From Pseudomaricurvus albidus (GTDB taxonomy: Bacteria > Pseudomonadota > Gammaproteobacteria > Pseudomonadales > Cellvibrionaceae), in NCBI RefSeq assembly GCF_018863235.1, contig NZ_JAHKRS010000002.1:637422-701421 (forward strand): a DNA stretch of 64,000 nt, given 5' to 3'. Made by a program: the position numbers and the translations under genes. Below, piece after piece: positions 1-9,178 of this stretch. The notes below the pieces were generated by a model, which was not told where the DNA came from, ran no database searches, and was given only the letters and a program-made list of their open reading frames with translations. Position 1 is the first letter of the stretch. Every line of letters starts with the position of its first letter.

Positions 1-90
1 TCGGAGTTGTCGGTCATTGATGGCGATCATTTATCGATTCTGGGGCACCCGGAGTTTCAGTCGGAATTGCTCAGTTTTCTCGAAAGTTGA
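1..90 (+). CDS. C-terminal end of a truncated upstream gene (possible alpha/beta hydrolase or thioesterase)
   Basis: An open frame enters from the left edge and stops at TGA after 30 codons. The visible tail contains the string DGDHLSIL followed by a PEF..ELLSFL helix. A Gly-Asp-His motif near the C-terminus followed by a short helix is what thioesterase and alpha/beta hydrolase domains show around their catalytic histidine, so that fold is possible. The fragment is far too short to be sure. A terminator hairpin follows about 50 bases later, so this is the last gene of its transcript. Confidence 0.5.
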   Translation, partial: SELSVIDGDHLSILGHPEFQSELLSFLES

Positions 91-142
91 TCCGCTCACA
101 TCTCGACGACAAAATCACGTTGCCAGCTAAACGACAAAATAC

Positions 143-190
143 AAAGGCTCGCTACACTCGAGGATTGTTCTGAGTGCGGCGGGCCTTTTT
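143..190 (+). terminator. Intrinsic terminator after the partial first gene
   Basis: The arms AAAGGCTCGC and GCGGGCCTTT pair with one G-T wobble. Inside them CACTC pairs with GAGTG, and the right arm runs into five T. It faces the end of the convergent RND pump gene and can serve both transcripts. Confidence 0.7.
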
Positions 191-274
191 ATTTCAATTC
201 AAGATAATCAGTTGCACCAGGCTGTTGGCGTAAGTATTTCTCAGAAGTGTAAGTGTTGCTCAGAGATGTAAGTA

Positions 275-3200
275 TTACTCAGGGGCGTTGGTTTTCCCTC
301 CATGTACTTTTTCCCGAAGGGTTTGCAGCAGTTTAAAGAAAATCGGCACCAGCAGTGTGCCGCCAATGACACCGGCGATGGTTCCGCCGAAGATTGACAG
401 CCCCAGGGAAACCCGCGCTGCCGCGCCGGCACCGCTGGCGATCACCAGAGGGAAGACGCCTACCAGAAAAGACAGGGCGGTCATGGCCACGGGACGGAAG
501 CGCAAGCGAGCGGCTTCAACGGTGGCCTCCTGCAGGCTTTTGTTGTCCACTTCCCTTTGATATTTGGCAAATTCCACAATCAGGATGGCGGTCTTTGCCG
601 ACATGCCAATCAGCAGTACCAGCCCGATCTGACCATAAAGACTGAGCGGTGTGTTGGTCACTAACAGACCGATCAAAGCGCCAATCATGGCAATGGGCAC
701 AGAAAGAATGATGGCCACAGGGATGGTCATGGATTCATAAAGCGCTGCCAGAAACAGGTAGGTAAACAGCAGCGACAACACCAGGGCAATGGGCGCCATA
801 TTGCCGGATTTACGTTCTTCATAGCTGGAGCCGGTCCAGTCAAAACGGTAGCCGGCAGGGAGGTGTTGTGCGGAGATGGCGTCGAGAGCATTCATGGCAT
901 CGCCTGAGCTGAATCCCTCCGCGGCGTTGGGGCTGCCGTTAATGATTGCAGAGTCATAGGTGTTGTAGCGGTAGAGAATATCTGCCCCCTGATCCGGCAC
1001 GGTTTTAACAAAAGCACTCATCGAAACCATTTCGCCGTTGGCATTGGCAATAAACAGATTGGCCAGATCGTTTTCTGTCTGCCGGTATTGGGCATCGGCC
1101 TGCACCATCACCCGATAGGTCTGACCAAAGAGATTAAAATCGTTAACGTAATAGCCACCCAGCTGGGTTTGCAGTGTCTGAAAAATATCGCTGATGGAAA
1201 TGCCCAGCGTTTTGGCTTGTTCGCGGTCAATTTCGAGTTCTATTTGAGGGTAGTCTGCTCTGAATGTCGAAAACGCTCCGCTAATTGCCGGTGAGCCGTT
1301 TATTTTCAGCACCATGTCGTTCAGTGTTTCAGACATCTGCTGTGCGCCCTGACTTTGAGTGTCAAGCAACACATAGGTGAAGCCGGATACGGCACCCATA
1401 CCGGGCAGGGCGGGTGCACTGAATACCGTGACGCGGCCGCCGGGAACCTGGCTCAAGAGAGCCTTGTATTTCTGTTGCAGTGCGAACTGATGTTCTGACG
1501 GATGCTGACGCTCTTCCCAGGGCTTCAGTTTGACAATGATCATGCCGGCGTTGGGTTGCAGAGCAGTATTTAACACGCTGTAGCCGTTAACAGACAGAAT
1601 GGTTTCGATGGCGGGGTCGCCTTCGAGTTTGCTGTAGAGTTTGTCCATGTATTCCGATGTGCGGTTGAGGGAGGCTGCAGGAGGCAGTTGCACCTCCACC
1701 ATAAAAAAGCCCTTGTCTTCATCGGGGATAAAACTGGTAGGCACCAGTTTGAACAGCAGAATCAATACCGCAAACAGCCCAACAATCAGGGCAGAGCTGA
1801 CTAACAGATGAGAAGCGAGCCAGGACACCAGTTTGACATAGCCCTGGGTGATTTTGCTGAACAGGGCATTAAATCCGCGGATTAATGGATTGGGTTTGTG
1901 TTCATGATCAACCGGTTTCAGCAGCAAAGAGCAAAGTGCCGGGCTCAGGGACAGTGCGTTGATCATGGAGATGATGACGGAGACAACCAGGGTGATGCCA
2001 AACTGCGCAAACATTTCTCCGGTGATGCCGGGTAACAGAATGGTGGGGCCGAACACCGCGAGCAGCACGGTGGAGGTGGCAAAGATCGGCGCCGCGACTT
2101 CACGCATGGCCTGTTCGGTGGCCGGTCGGGCTTCCATGCCTTCGTCGTGCATCAGCCGTTCAACGTTTTCCACCACAATGATCGCGTCATCCACCACCAG
2201 ACCGATAGCCAGAATCAGGGCGAACAGTGTGACGGTGTTGATGGTCAGCCCGAGCAGTTGCAGGGCCGCCAGTGTGCCAATGATGGAAACCGGTACCGCG
2301 ATGGTGGGAACCAGTGTGGCGCGGATACTGCCGAGAAACAGGTAGGTTACGAAAATCACCAGGGCAATGGTGAATAACAGTGTGAGTACTGTCTCCTCCA
2401 TCGAAGCTTTGATAAACAGGGTGGTATCGTGCCCGATAATATAGTCAGCGCCTTCCGGGAAAAACTGTTTCAGTTCGGCCATTTTTTCCCGCACTGCGTT
2501 GGCGACTTCCAGGGAGTTGGCATCCGACAGTTTGTAAACTGCGATCAGCGTGCCGGGTTTGTTGTTGAATTCCCCGAAACCTTTGTACACCTCTGCGCCC
2601 AATTCCAGCCGCGCGACATCTTTCATGCGCAGGATGGCTCCCTGCGGGTCGCTGCGCAGAATAATGTTGCCGAATTCCTCTTCTGAAACCAGGCGGCCTT
2701 TGGTTTTCAGAACATACTGGAATTGCGTCTCGGGCGGGTTGGGCGCTGCGCCCAATTGTCCTACCGCAGCCTGAAGGTTTTGTTCCTGAATGGCGGCGAT
2801 TACCTGTTTGACCGAAATTTTATTGTTGGCCAGCTTGACCGGGTCGAGCCAGACACGCATGCCATAATTCAACTCGCCAATGATGGACGCTTCGCCGACA
2901 CCGGCGATACGTCCCAGTTCCGAGGTAATGTTGAGGCTGGCGTAGTTGGAGAGAAACACACCGTCGAAGCGATCGTCCGGTGAAAATACACTGACCACCA
3001 TCAGAATATCGGATGACATTTTGCGGACCTTGATGCCACGCTTGATGACATCCTGGGGCAGTTGTGGTTCAGCCAGTGCCACGCGGTTCTGAACATCTAC
3101 CTGTGCCATGGAGGCATCGGCACCGGTTTCAAACGTAACGGTCAGGGTATAGCTGCCGTCACTGGCCGATTTCGATTGCATGTAAACCATACCCTCGGCG

Positions 3201-3415
3201 CCGTTGACCTGTTCTTCAATCGGGCCGGCCACGGTCTCTTTCACTACAGCGGCGCTGGCTCCGGGATAATTGGCGACTACTTTGATCTTGGGCGCGGTGA
3301 TGTCAGGGTATTGGTCGATGGGCATGACAATGGCTGCCAGAAGACCAAAAATGGTAATCAGAATGGAGATCACAAACGCAAAACGCGGACGCCGGATGAA
3401 AAACTGTGGTCCCAT
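275..3415 (-). CDS. RND multidrug efflux pump, HAE1 family (AcrB/MexB type)
   Basis: The protein has 1046 residues, the usual length for inner-membrane proton-driven drug exporters of the hydrophobe/amphiphile RND class. The first transmembrane helix lies at about 10-30 after the start MGPQFFIRRP. A large periplasmic loop follows, then a second membrane block that includes GLVVDDAIIVVEN, whose paired aspartates are the proton-relay residues of TM4. A second periplasmic loop and a last membrane block near the C-terminus complete the duplicated RND fold. A GGAG ribosome site sits 7 bases before the ATG. The adaptor gene lies 69 bases upstream on the same strand, so the two form an operon. No outer-membrane channel gene is nearby, so a TolC-type partner must be encoded elsewhere. 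Substrates cannot be told from sequence. Confidence 0.95.
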   Translation of the reverse strand: MGPQFFIRRPRFAFVISILITIFGLLAAIVMPIDQYPDITAPKIKVVANYPGASAAVVKETVAGPIEEQVNGAEGMVYMQSKSASDGSYTLTVTFETGADASMAQVDVQNRVALAEPQLPQDVIKRGIKVRKMSSDILMVVSVFSPDDRFDGVFLSNYASLNITSELGRIAGVGEASIIGELNYGMRVWLDPVKLANNKISVKQVIAAIQEQNLQAAVGQLGAAPNPPETQFQYVLKTKGRLVSEEEFGNIILRSDPQGAILRMKDVARLELGAEVYKGFGEFNNKPGTLIAVYKLSDANSLEVANAVREKMAELKQFFPEGADYIIGHDTTLFIKASMEETVLTLLFTIALVIFVTYLFLGSIRATLVPTIAVPVSIIGTLAALQLLGLTINTVTLFALILAIGLVVDDAIIVVENVERLMHDEGMEARPATEQAMREVAAPIFATSTVLLAVFGPTILLPGITGEMFAQFGITLVVSVIISMINALSLSPALCSLLLKPVDHEHKPNPLIRGFNALFSKITQGYVKLVSWLASHLLVSSALIVGLFAVLILLFKLVPTSFIPDEDKGFFMVEVQLPPAASLNRTSEYMDKLYSKLEGDPAIETILSVNGYSVLNTALQPNAGMIIVKLKPWEERQHPSEHQFALQQKYKALLSQVPGGRVTVFSAPALPGMGAVSGFTYVLLDTQSQGAQQMSETLNDMVLKINGSPAISGAFSTFRADYPQIELEIDREQAKTLGISISDIFQTLQTQLGGYYVNDFNLFGQTYRVMVQADAQYRQTENDLANLFIANANGEMVSMSAFVKTVPDQGADILYRYNTYDSAIINGSPNAAEGFSSGDAMNALDAISAQHLPAGYRFDWTGSSYEERKSGNMAPIALVLSLLFTYLFLAALYESMTIPVAIILSVPIAMIGALIGLLVTNTPLSLYGQIGLVLLIGMSAKTAILIVEFAKYQREVDNKSLQEATVEAARLRFRPVAMTALSFLVGVFPLVIASGAGAAARVSLGLSIFGGTIAGVIGGTLLVPIFFKLLQTLREKVHGGKTNAPE

Positions 3416-3484
3416 AGAAGGGCTCCAGAGGTCAAAGGTTCAGGGTTGTAAGGATTTAGCGATCAAGGGGCGAATGCTCGAAAA

Positions 3485-4612
3485 TTACTCACTAATCAAA
3501 ACGTCCAGACCAGGCTTTATGCCTTGCAAACCCGGTGAGATGACACGGTCGCCCTCGGTCAGGCCTTGTTTGATGGCCCAGTCCTTGCCATCGCGAATGC
3601 CCACTTCGATATTCTTGCGCTCAACCACCTGATTGCTGTTAACCATAAAGACAAAATGCCCCTGCTGATCCTGACGCACATGGGTCTGAGGGATCATGAT
3701 GCGAGTGATGGCCTGCAGCGCCTTGCCCTTGACCGTGACGTTCTGACCCGGGAGGAGAAGGCCGTCCGGGTTTGGAAATTCCGCGCGGGCGGTGATCATG
3801 CCACTGGATTCGGTGGATTCATGGGACCAGTTCTGAAAATGGCCCTGTTCGGGATAATCGATATCGCCGGCCAGACTCAGTGTGACATCGAAATCGGGGA
3901 TGTCCTGCCCCTCCTGTTCCAGCTTGGCTTTCAACAACACGATAGTGTTGTAACGACTCAGCTCGACGCTGGTAGCCACATAAATGGGGTCCAGCTGTAC
4001 CAGTTCAAACAAGGGCTTGCCGTTAGGGCTGACATTATCTCCGATGGCATAGGTAGGCTTGCTGATTCTGCCAGAGAAAGGGGCGTAGATTTTGGTGTGG
4101 GTGATGTCCAGTTGGGCTTTTTCCAGCTGTGCCTGTGCCTTGCCGACACTGGCCTGTGCGACAGAGATATTGGCCTTGGCTTTGTCGAAATCGAGCTGGG
4201 AAATATAACCGTCGGTGATCAGGGTTTGAGCCCGCTTCCAATTGGACTCTGCTTGTAAGGCGTTGGCTTTGGCAGACGCCAGATCCGCTTTCGCAGCATT
4301 GAGTGTGCTGCGGTAGTTTTCATCATTCAGTTCTACCAGCAGATCACCTTCATTGACAATGTCGCCGGCGGAAAAGTGATTTTTCAGCAAGGTGGCTGAT
4401 ACCTCAGGCAGGATCTCGGCGGTTTGTATGGCTTCCACCACGGCGGGCAGGGCAAAGGCGGGCTGAAGTGTTCGGGCAGTGGCAATGGTAATCTCACTGC
4501 CGGGAATCGTGGTAGGGGCGACCGTGGCAGGCGGCGCCTCTTTTTCCGGGTTGTCGCAACCTGACAGTAACACCGCTATTAAACTTAGGCTGTAAAGAAA
4601 TCCTGCTCTCAT
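3485..4612 (-). CDS. RND efflux periplasmic adaptor (membrane fusion protein), lipoprotein
   Basis: This 375-residue protein bridges the inner-membrane RND pump to an outer-membrane channel. It begins with a lipoprotein signal peptide ending in the lipobox LLSGC, so it should be acylated at Cys19. A lipoyl/barrel-sandwich half (about 65-95), a heptad-rich alpha-hairpin of Ala/Lys/Gln repeats (about 100-165), the second lipoyl half with YAPFSGRIS, then the beta-barrel and membrane-proximal domains follow in the usual order. The pump gene starts 69 bases downstream, giving an adaptor-pump operon. The AraC-type regulator lies upstream on the same strand, 173 bases away, and may control it; that is inference from position only. 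Confidence 0.92.
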   Translation of the reverse strand: MRAGFLYSLSLIAVLLSGCDNPEKEAPPATVAPTTIPGSEITIATARTLQPAFALPAVVEAIQTAEILPEVSATLLKNHFSAGDIVNEGDLLVELNDENYRSTLNAAKADLASAKANALQAESNWKRAQTLITDGYISQLDFDKAKANISVAQASVGKAQAQLEKAQLDITHTKIYAPFSGRISKPTYAIGDNVSPNGKPLFELVQLDPIYVATSVELSRYNTIVLLKAKLEQEGQDIPDFDVTLSLAGDIDYPEQGHFQNWSHESTESSGMITARAEFPNPDGLLLPGQNVTVKGKALQAITRIMIPQTHVRQDQQGHFVFMVNSNQVVERKNIEVGIRDGKDWAIKQGLTEGDRVISPGLQGIKPGLDVLISE

Positions 4613-4785
4613 CCCTGTCTCCCGACGGCCATATCAACTCCGAGGTCTGTTTCAGCTATTGATGTCAGATTCAGTTATCAACGTTAGGTATAGCAGATGA
4701 CGGAATTGACGCTAGCGCAGATGAGAGGAAGCCGGTCAAACACAGCGATAAAAAGGAATTAGGTGACAGGTATCGTGAGCTGGAC

Positions 4786-5661
4786 TCATCGGTGCTTGCT
4801 TTTGCGGTATTGGTCCGGCGATAGCCCGATGACTTTTTTGAACAGCCGGGAAAAATAATAGGCATCATCATAGCCCAGTGCGGCAGCGACCTGCTTGACC
4901 GATTGTGTGCTGGCATCAAGCAGGTAGCAGGCGTGCTGCATCTTCAGATTGATAAAAAACTGTATGGGTGAGTGTCCGGTGAGGGCTTTGAAACGTTTTG
5001 AAAAGTGGTATTTGGACAGCTTGCTGTGCGCCGCCAGGGAATCGAGATCCATTTGCCCGTGCAGGTGCTCGTTCATGTAGGCGCGAGCAGAATCCAGATC
5101 AATCTGTTTGCCGCTCTTTGAGCGCTGTTGCCGCACCAGCAGCGCCAGATGACTCATGATTTGCTGCAGTTGATGGCAGCCATGGATAAACGAAGCGGTG
5201 TTGTAGCCGCAGTGGCGCAGGCTGAACAGTTCCTCGAAGTCTGAGATCAGGCGCGGTTGCATCCCCAGGGGCTGGATCGGACCAGCAATATCCAGATGCT
5301 GGCAAAAGTGTTCGCTAAGATGCCCCTCAAAATGAATCCAGTAAATGGACCAGGGATAGTTGCTGTGGGAGCTGTAGCTGTGTTTCACCCCCTTTGGCAG
5401 CAGGATAAGATCGCCGGGGCGAATTCGATAGGTGTGGTTATCCAGCATTAATGTGCCACGCCCGGCGGTGCAGTAAATCAGCAGGTTATTGCCATGTAGT
5501 TCACGTACCATCTGGTGTTGTTCGGCGCGGGGGTAGTACCCCATGGCCACCGGATACAGACTGGACGTGAGCGGGTTCAGTGCCAGCTGATCGATCAGGA
5601 ATTGAGGGGTTAAAAACCGAATTCCTTTAGGGGGGAGGGGCCAGTTGGATGTGAGGCTCAT
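4786..5661 (-). CDS. AraC family transcriptional regulator with N-terminal cupin sensor
   Basis: This 291-residue regulator has an AraC-type ligand-binding cupin domain at about 30-150 (including RIRPGDLILLPKGVKHSY, the beta-barrel metal/sugar-pocket region) and two helix-turn-helix motifs at about 195-290. The second motif contains VAAALGYDDAYYFSRLFKK, the standard AraC signature. Such proteins often sense small carbohydrates or aromatics, and the effector is not evident here. It lies between the RND operon (same strand, downstream) and the divergent valine operon, so either could be its target. The 300-base divergent spacer in front of it holds an 8-bp inverted repeat close to its start, which could be an operator. 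Confidence 0.9.
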   Translation of the reverse strand: MSLTSNWPLPPKGIRFLTPQFLIDQLALNPLTSSLYPVAMGYYPRAEQHQMVRELHGNNLLIYCTAGRGTLMLDNHTYRIRPGDLILLPKGVKHSYSSHSNYPWSIYWIHFEGHLSEHFCQHLDIAGPIQPLGMQPRLISDFEELFSLRHCGYNTASFIHGCHQLQQIMSHLALLVRQQRSKSGKQIDLDSARAYMNEHLHGQMDLDSLAAHSKLSKYHFSKRFKALTGHSPIQFFINLKMQHACYLLDASTQSVKQVAAALGYDDAYYFSRLFKKVIGLSPDQYRKSKHR

Positions 5662-5961
5662 TGTAACTCACTGATTTTAAAGTATTAATGTGAGTAAACC
5701 ATCTTTCTGGATGGTTTGTTTTGATAGCAAGATCATCCATCATAATGCCAATATCGTCAATCCACAGGCGAGCCACAGGCATGTTCTACTTGCTAGCCAG
5801 GAGAGGCTAAGGTACTTCTGCGCAGTCGTTGATGACTGCAGCTGCACACTGCTTTTGCGTTGGGCAGCACAGAAGCCTGTACTGCGATAGACTCGGATAT
5901 TTGTGAATAATGATAATGAGGTGAGACGCCAGTCTCCCCAGTAGATCTGTGAGACATCACT
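5662..5961. other. Divergent regulatory spacer between the AraC regulator and the valine operon
   Basis: This 300-base gap holds no convincing gene. It should contain the promoters of both flanking transcripts. Close to the regulator start there is an inverted repeat, AAACCATC / GATGGTTT, with a 6-base loop at 5696-5717, a candidate operator or hairpin. A TTGCGT-N17-TGTACT pair in the second half, before the acyl-CoA dehydrogenase, is a weak promoter candidate. Confidence 0.4.
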
Positions 5962-7128
5962 ATGGATTTTAATCTGAATGAGGAACAACAGGCTTTCCAG
6001 GAAGCGGCTCGAGCCTTTGCGCAAGGTGAAATGGCCCCCATGGCGGCGGAGTGGGACGAGAAAAAAATCTTTCCCAAGGACGTGATTGCCAAGGCTGGGG
6101 AGATGGGCTTTTGCGGAATGTACTGCCCCGAAGACGCGGGCGGTATGGGGCTTTCCCGGCTGGATACCGCCATTATCCTGGAAGAATTGGCAGCTGGTTG
6201 TACATCAACCGCGGCGTTTATCTCCATTCACAACATGGCTTCCTGGATGCTATCGAGCTGGGCCAGCGATGAGGTGAAAGCCGAATGGTGCGCAGACCTC
6301 ACTTCCGGTCAAAAACTGGCCTCTTATTGCTTGACCGAACCGGGTGCTGGCAGTGACGCGGGTTCTCTGCGAACCACGGCCAAAAAAGACGGTGATGATT
6401 ACGTCATCAATGGCAGCAAGATGTTCATCAGCGGTGCCGGCAGTACAGATATCCTGGTGCTGATGGCACGTACCGGCCGTCAGGAGGAAGGGCCCAGGGG
6501 CATTACCTGCTTTGCCGTGCCGGCGAATCTGGATGGCATTCACTACGGCAAAAATGAGGACAAGATGGGGTGGAACTCCCAGCCTACCCGTGCCATTACG
6601 TTTGAGGATGTGCGGATTCCGGCCAATCATCGCATTGGTAGCGAAGGCGAAGGTTTCAAAATTGCCATGAAAGGTCTCGACGGAGGCCGGATCAATATCG
6701 CGACCTGTTCCGTGGGTGCGGCTCAGGCCTGTATCAACCACGCTCAGGCCTATATGCTCGAACGTAAGCAGTTTGGCAAACCTATTGCCAGCTTTCAGGC
6801 TTTGCAGTTCAAGTTGGCGGATATGGTGACTGAGCTGGTTGCGGCAAGGCAGATGATTCGTCTGGCGGCCAGTAAGCTGGACGCCAATCACTCAGACAAG
6901 ACCACATATTGCGCTATGGCAAAACGTTTTGCCACCGATGTCGGTTTTGAGGTCTGTAACCAGGCCATTCAATTGCATGGTGGCTATGGGTATATCCGTG
7001 AATACCCGGTTGAACGCTTTATGCGCGATGCCCGGGTTCATCAAATTCTGGAAGGAACCAACGAAGTGATGAAGATGTTGACAGCGCGACGCATACTGGA
7101 AGAAGGCGCGACGGATGCAATACGCTAA
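5962..7128 (+). CDS. Acyl-CoA dehydrogenase, isobutyryl-CoA dehydrogenase type
   Basis: The 388-residue flavoprotein should oxidise isobutyryl-CoA to methacrylyl-CoA in valine breakdown, passing electrons to ETF. It has the all-helical N-terminal domain, the central beta domain with CLTEPGAGSDAG (an acyl-CoA dehydrogenase FAD-binding signature) and the C-terminal helical domain. The C-terminal string LEGTNEVMKMLTARRIL carries the catalytic glutamate of short/branched-chain members. Assignment to isobutyryl-CoA rests on similarity to ACAD8-type proteins and on context: the next three genes are enoyl-CoA hydratase, 3-hydroxyisobutyryl-CoA hydrolase and 3-hydroxyisobutyrate dehydrogenase, the following pathway steps. 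It is the first gene of the operon. Another branched-chain acyl-CoA cannot be excluded. Confidence 0.92.
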   Translation: MDFNLNEEQQAFQEAARAFAQGEMAPMAAEWDEKKIFPKDVIAKAGEMGFCGMYCPEDAGGMGLSRLDTAIILEELAAGCTSTAAFISIHNMASWMLSSWASDEVKAEWCADLTSGQKLASYCLTEPGAGSDAGSLRTTAKKDGDDYVINGSKMFISGAGSTDILVLMARTGRQEEGPRGITCFAVPANLDGIHYGKNEDKMGWNSQPTRAITFEDVRIPANHRIGSEGEGFKIAMKGLDGGRINIATCSVGAAQACINHAQAYMLERKQFGKPIASFQALQFKLADMVTELVAARQMIRLAASKLDANHSDKTTYCAMAKRFATDVGFEVCNQAIQLHGGYGYIREYPVERFMRDARVHQILEGTNEVMKMLTARRILEEGATDAIR

Positions 7129-7185
7129 TCTCCCAGCGTTTTCTGTGAATGAATACGATGACAACAAAGCATTGAAGAGAGAATC

Positions 7186-7962
7186 ATGAGCGAACTTCTA
7201 AAACTGGAAAAACGCGGCCACACAGCCATTATTACCTTTAACAATCCTCCTGCGCACACATGGACGGCAGAGAGCCTGGGTTATCTGCAACAGCTGGTGA
7301 ATGAACTCAATGAAGACAAAGACAACTACGCTTTGATTCTTACCAGTGACAGTGAAAAGTTTTTCAGTGCCGGTGCAGACCTGAACCAGTTTAATCATGA
7401 TGATAAAGGCAAGTCTTTTGAGTCTGCTGCGGCATTCGGTAATGCCTTTGAAGCCCTGACCAGTTATCAGGGCGTGTCGATTGCGGCAATCACCGGTTAC
7501 GCCATGGGGGGCGGCCTGGAAGTCGCACTGTGCTGTGATATCCGTATTTGTGAAGAACAGGCTCAGATGGCTTTACCTGAAGCCGCTGTTGGCCTGTTGC
7601 CCTGTGGTTTGGGAACGCAGCACCTGTCCTGGCTGGTGGGTGAGCAATGGGCAAAACGCATGATCCTGTTGGGCGAACGGCTGAAAGCTTCCAAGGCAGA
7701 GCAAATTGGTCTGGTGTCCGAAGTAGTTCCTACCGGCACAGTACTGGATAAGGCGTTGGAGCTGGCAGCGAAAGTGGAAGGCCAGTCACCGACCTCGGTA
7801 CGTTTGTGTAAAGAGCTGATTATGGAGGCCCGTGGTGGCGATATGAATGCCGCGCTGCCCAAAGAGCGTGAAATGTTTGTCAAACTGTGGGATACCCAGG
7901 ATCAAAAAGAAGGCGTGAGCGCCTTTCTGGAAAAACGTAAACCCCAGTGGAAAAACCAATAA
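7186..7962 (+). CDS. Enoyl-CoA hydratase/isomerase, probable methacrylyl-CoA hydratase
   Basis: This 258-residue crotonase-fold enzyme probably hydrates methacrylyl-CoA to 3-hydroxyisobutyryl-CoA. The oxyanion-hole segment is SAGADLNQF. The segment AMGGGLEVALCCD supplies the first catalytic glutamate and ALPEAAVGLLP the second, so it looks like an active hydratase. A GAGAGAATC ribosome site sits in front of the ATG. It lies 57 bases after the dehydrogenase and 12 bases before the hydrolase, in a single operon. The substrate is inferred from its neighbours, since crotonase members are hard to tell apart by sequence. Confidence 0.88.
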   Translation: MSELLKLEKRGHTAIITFNNPPAHTWTAESLGYLQQLVNELNEDKDNYALILTSDSEKFFSAGADLNQFNHDDKGKSFESAAAFGNAFEALTSYQGVSIAAITGYAMGGGLEVALCCDIRICEEQAQMALPEAAVGLLPCGLGTQHLSWLVGEQWAKRMILLGERLKASKAEQIGLVSEVVPTGTVLDKALELAAKVEGQSPTSVRLCKELIMEARGGDMNAALPKEREMFVKLWDTQDQKEGVSAFLEKRKPQWKNQ

Positions 7963-7974
7963 GTGGAAAGTCTC

Positions 7975-9084
7975 ATGCCTGATGTAGTTATATCTGATGT
8001 AGTGTTATTTGAAGAGCGCCCGGCGGCCGGTGGTAAAAAGCTGGGGGTGGCCATGCTCAATTCTGAAAAATCTCTCAACTCGCTGTCCCATGCGATGGTG
8101 GAATTGTTGTTGCCTCAACTGCAAAAGTGGCAGGCAGATGACAGTATTTCCGCAGTCTTTTTGCACAGTGCGGGAGAAAAGTCTTTCTGCGCTGGCGGTG
8201 ATGTGGTGGCCTTGCACTCAGGGTCAGCGGCCTATGGTGAAGAGTTGCCAAATGACAGCTGTACCGAATTTTTTGCTGAGGAATATCGCCTCGATTATTT
8301 AATTCATACTTTTGGCAAGCCCTTTATTGTTTGGGGTACCGGTTTTGTCATGGGCGGCGGCGTTGGGTTGTTGAGTGGCGCTTCTCATCGTGTTGTGACC
8401 GAAACCACGCGTATGGCCATGCCGGAAATTACCATTGGTTTGTATCCGGATGTGGGCGGCACCTGGTTTTTGAACCGCACACCGGGCAATACCGGTTTGT
8501 TTCTTGGTCTGACAGGCGCCCACATCAATGGCACCGATGTGGAATACATTGGGCTGGCGGATTACTTCATCACACAGGATCTGAAAGAAGAGGTGATGAC
8601 AGCGCTGACCGAGGTGAAATGTGAAACCGGAATCGGTGGTGTCATGGATCACTTTAGCAAGCTGGTAGAACCACAGAAACCTGCGGGTAATGTGGAAGCT
8701 CATATCGACTGGATAAACAGTGTCTGTGATGCCCCGGATGTGGCAACAGTCGTCGACCAGATTGTCGCGTACGATGGCGAAGACAAGTGGTGCAGCAAGG
8801 CTGTGCAAACGTTGGCGCGCGGTTGTCCCGTGACCCCCTATCTGGTGTGGGAACAATTGCGACGCGGTAAAGAGCTCTCGCTGGAAGAGATATTCCGTCT
8901 GGAGTTAACCATGTCGGTTAACTGTGCAAAACGAGGGCATTTCAAAGAGGGAGTTCGCGCTTTATTGATCGATAAGGATCGCAATCCTCAATGGAAATAT
9001 ACCAGCGTGGCGGATGTGCCGGCGGAAGAAGTCGAGGCATTTTTTGTTCAGCCTTGGGAGACTCATCCCCTGGCGGACCTGTAA
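7975..9084 (+). CDS. 3-hydroxyisobutyryl-CoA hydrolase
   Basis: The 369-residue crotonase-superfamily protein cleaves 3-hydroxyisobutyryl-CoA to free 3-hydroxyisobutyrate and CoA, the step that removes CoA in valine catabolism. Family marks are KSFCAGGDVVALH (oxyanion hole), GFVMGGGVGLLSGASHRV, and MPEITIGLYPDVGGTW with the catalytic glutamate and aspartate. The length beyond 350 residues separates hydrolases of this type from ordinary hydratases. The frame is open from a GTG at 7963, but a GGAAAG ribosome site five bases before the ATG at 7975 favours the later start. It is third in the valine operon. Confidence 0.92.
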   Translation: MPDVVISDVVLFEERPAAGGKKLGVAMLNSEKSLNSLSHAMVELLLPQLQKWQADDSISAVFLHSAGEKSFCAGGDVVALHSGSAAYGEELPNDSCTEFFAEEYRLDYLIHTFGKPFIVWGTGFVMGGGVGLLSGASHRVVTETTRMAMPEITIGLYPDVGGTWFLNRTPGNTGLFLGLTGAHINGTDVEYIGLADYFITQDLKEEVMTALTEVKCETGIGGVMDHFSKLVEPQKPAGNVEAHIDWINSVCDAPDVATVVDQIVAYDGEDKWCSKAVQTLARGCPVTPYLVWEQLRRGKELSLEEIFRLELTMSVNCAKRGHFKEGVRALLIDKDRNPQWKYTSVADVPAEEVEAFFVQPWETHPLADL

Positions 9085-9178
9085 AGCCCGGTCAGCTGCT
9101 GACGAACTCAAACACAATGACACAATAACAGATTGATGCAGTTACACGTGGGTGTGGTTGCTAGGCAGGAGAGTTCAC

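Noticed and set aside
1959..2345. Long plus-strand frames opposite the RND pump gene, and similar antisense frames across the window
   Set aside because: They are shadows of well-identified genes on the other strand, with no domain of their own.
5690..5890. 66-codon plus-strand frame in the AraC/valine-operon spacer
   Set aside because: No ribosome site, no recognisable domain, Trp/Cys-rich composition unlike a real protein, and it lies where both divergent promoters must be.
5906..5920. Fur-box-like AATAATGATAATGAG before the acyl-CoA dehydrogenase
   Set aside because: Only part of the 19-base consensus matches and the inverted symmetry is missing.
9152..9178. Upstream GTG extension of mmsB, and similar extensions of argC, hemJ, hemL, glyA, accB and the chemoreceptor
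   Set aside because: The added residues precede conserved N-termini, and for mmsB, argC, hemL and accB a good ribosome site falls right before the shorter start.
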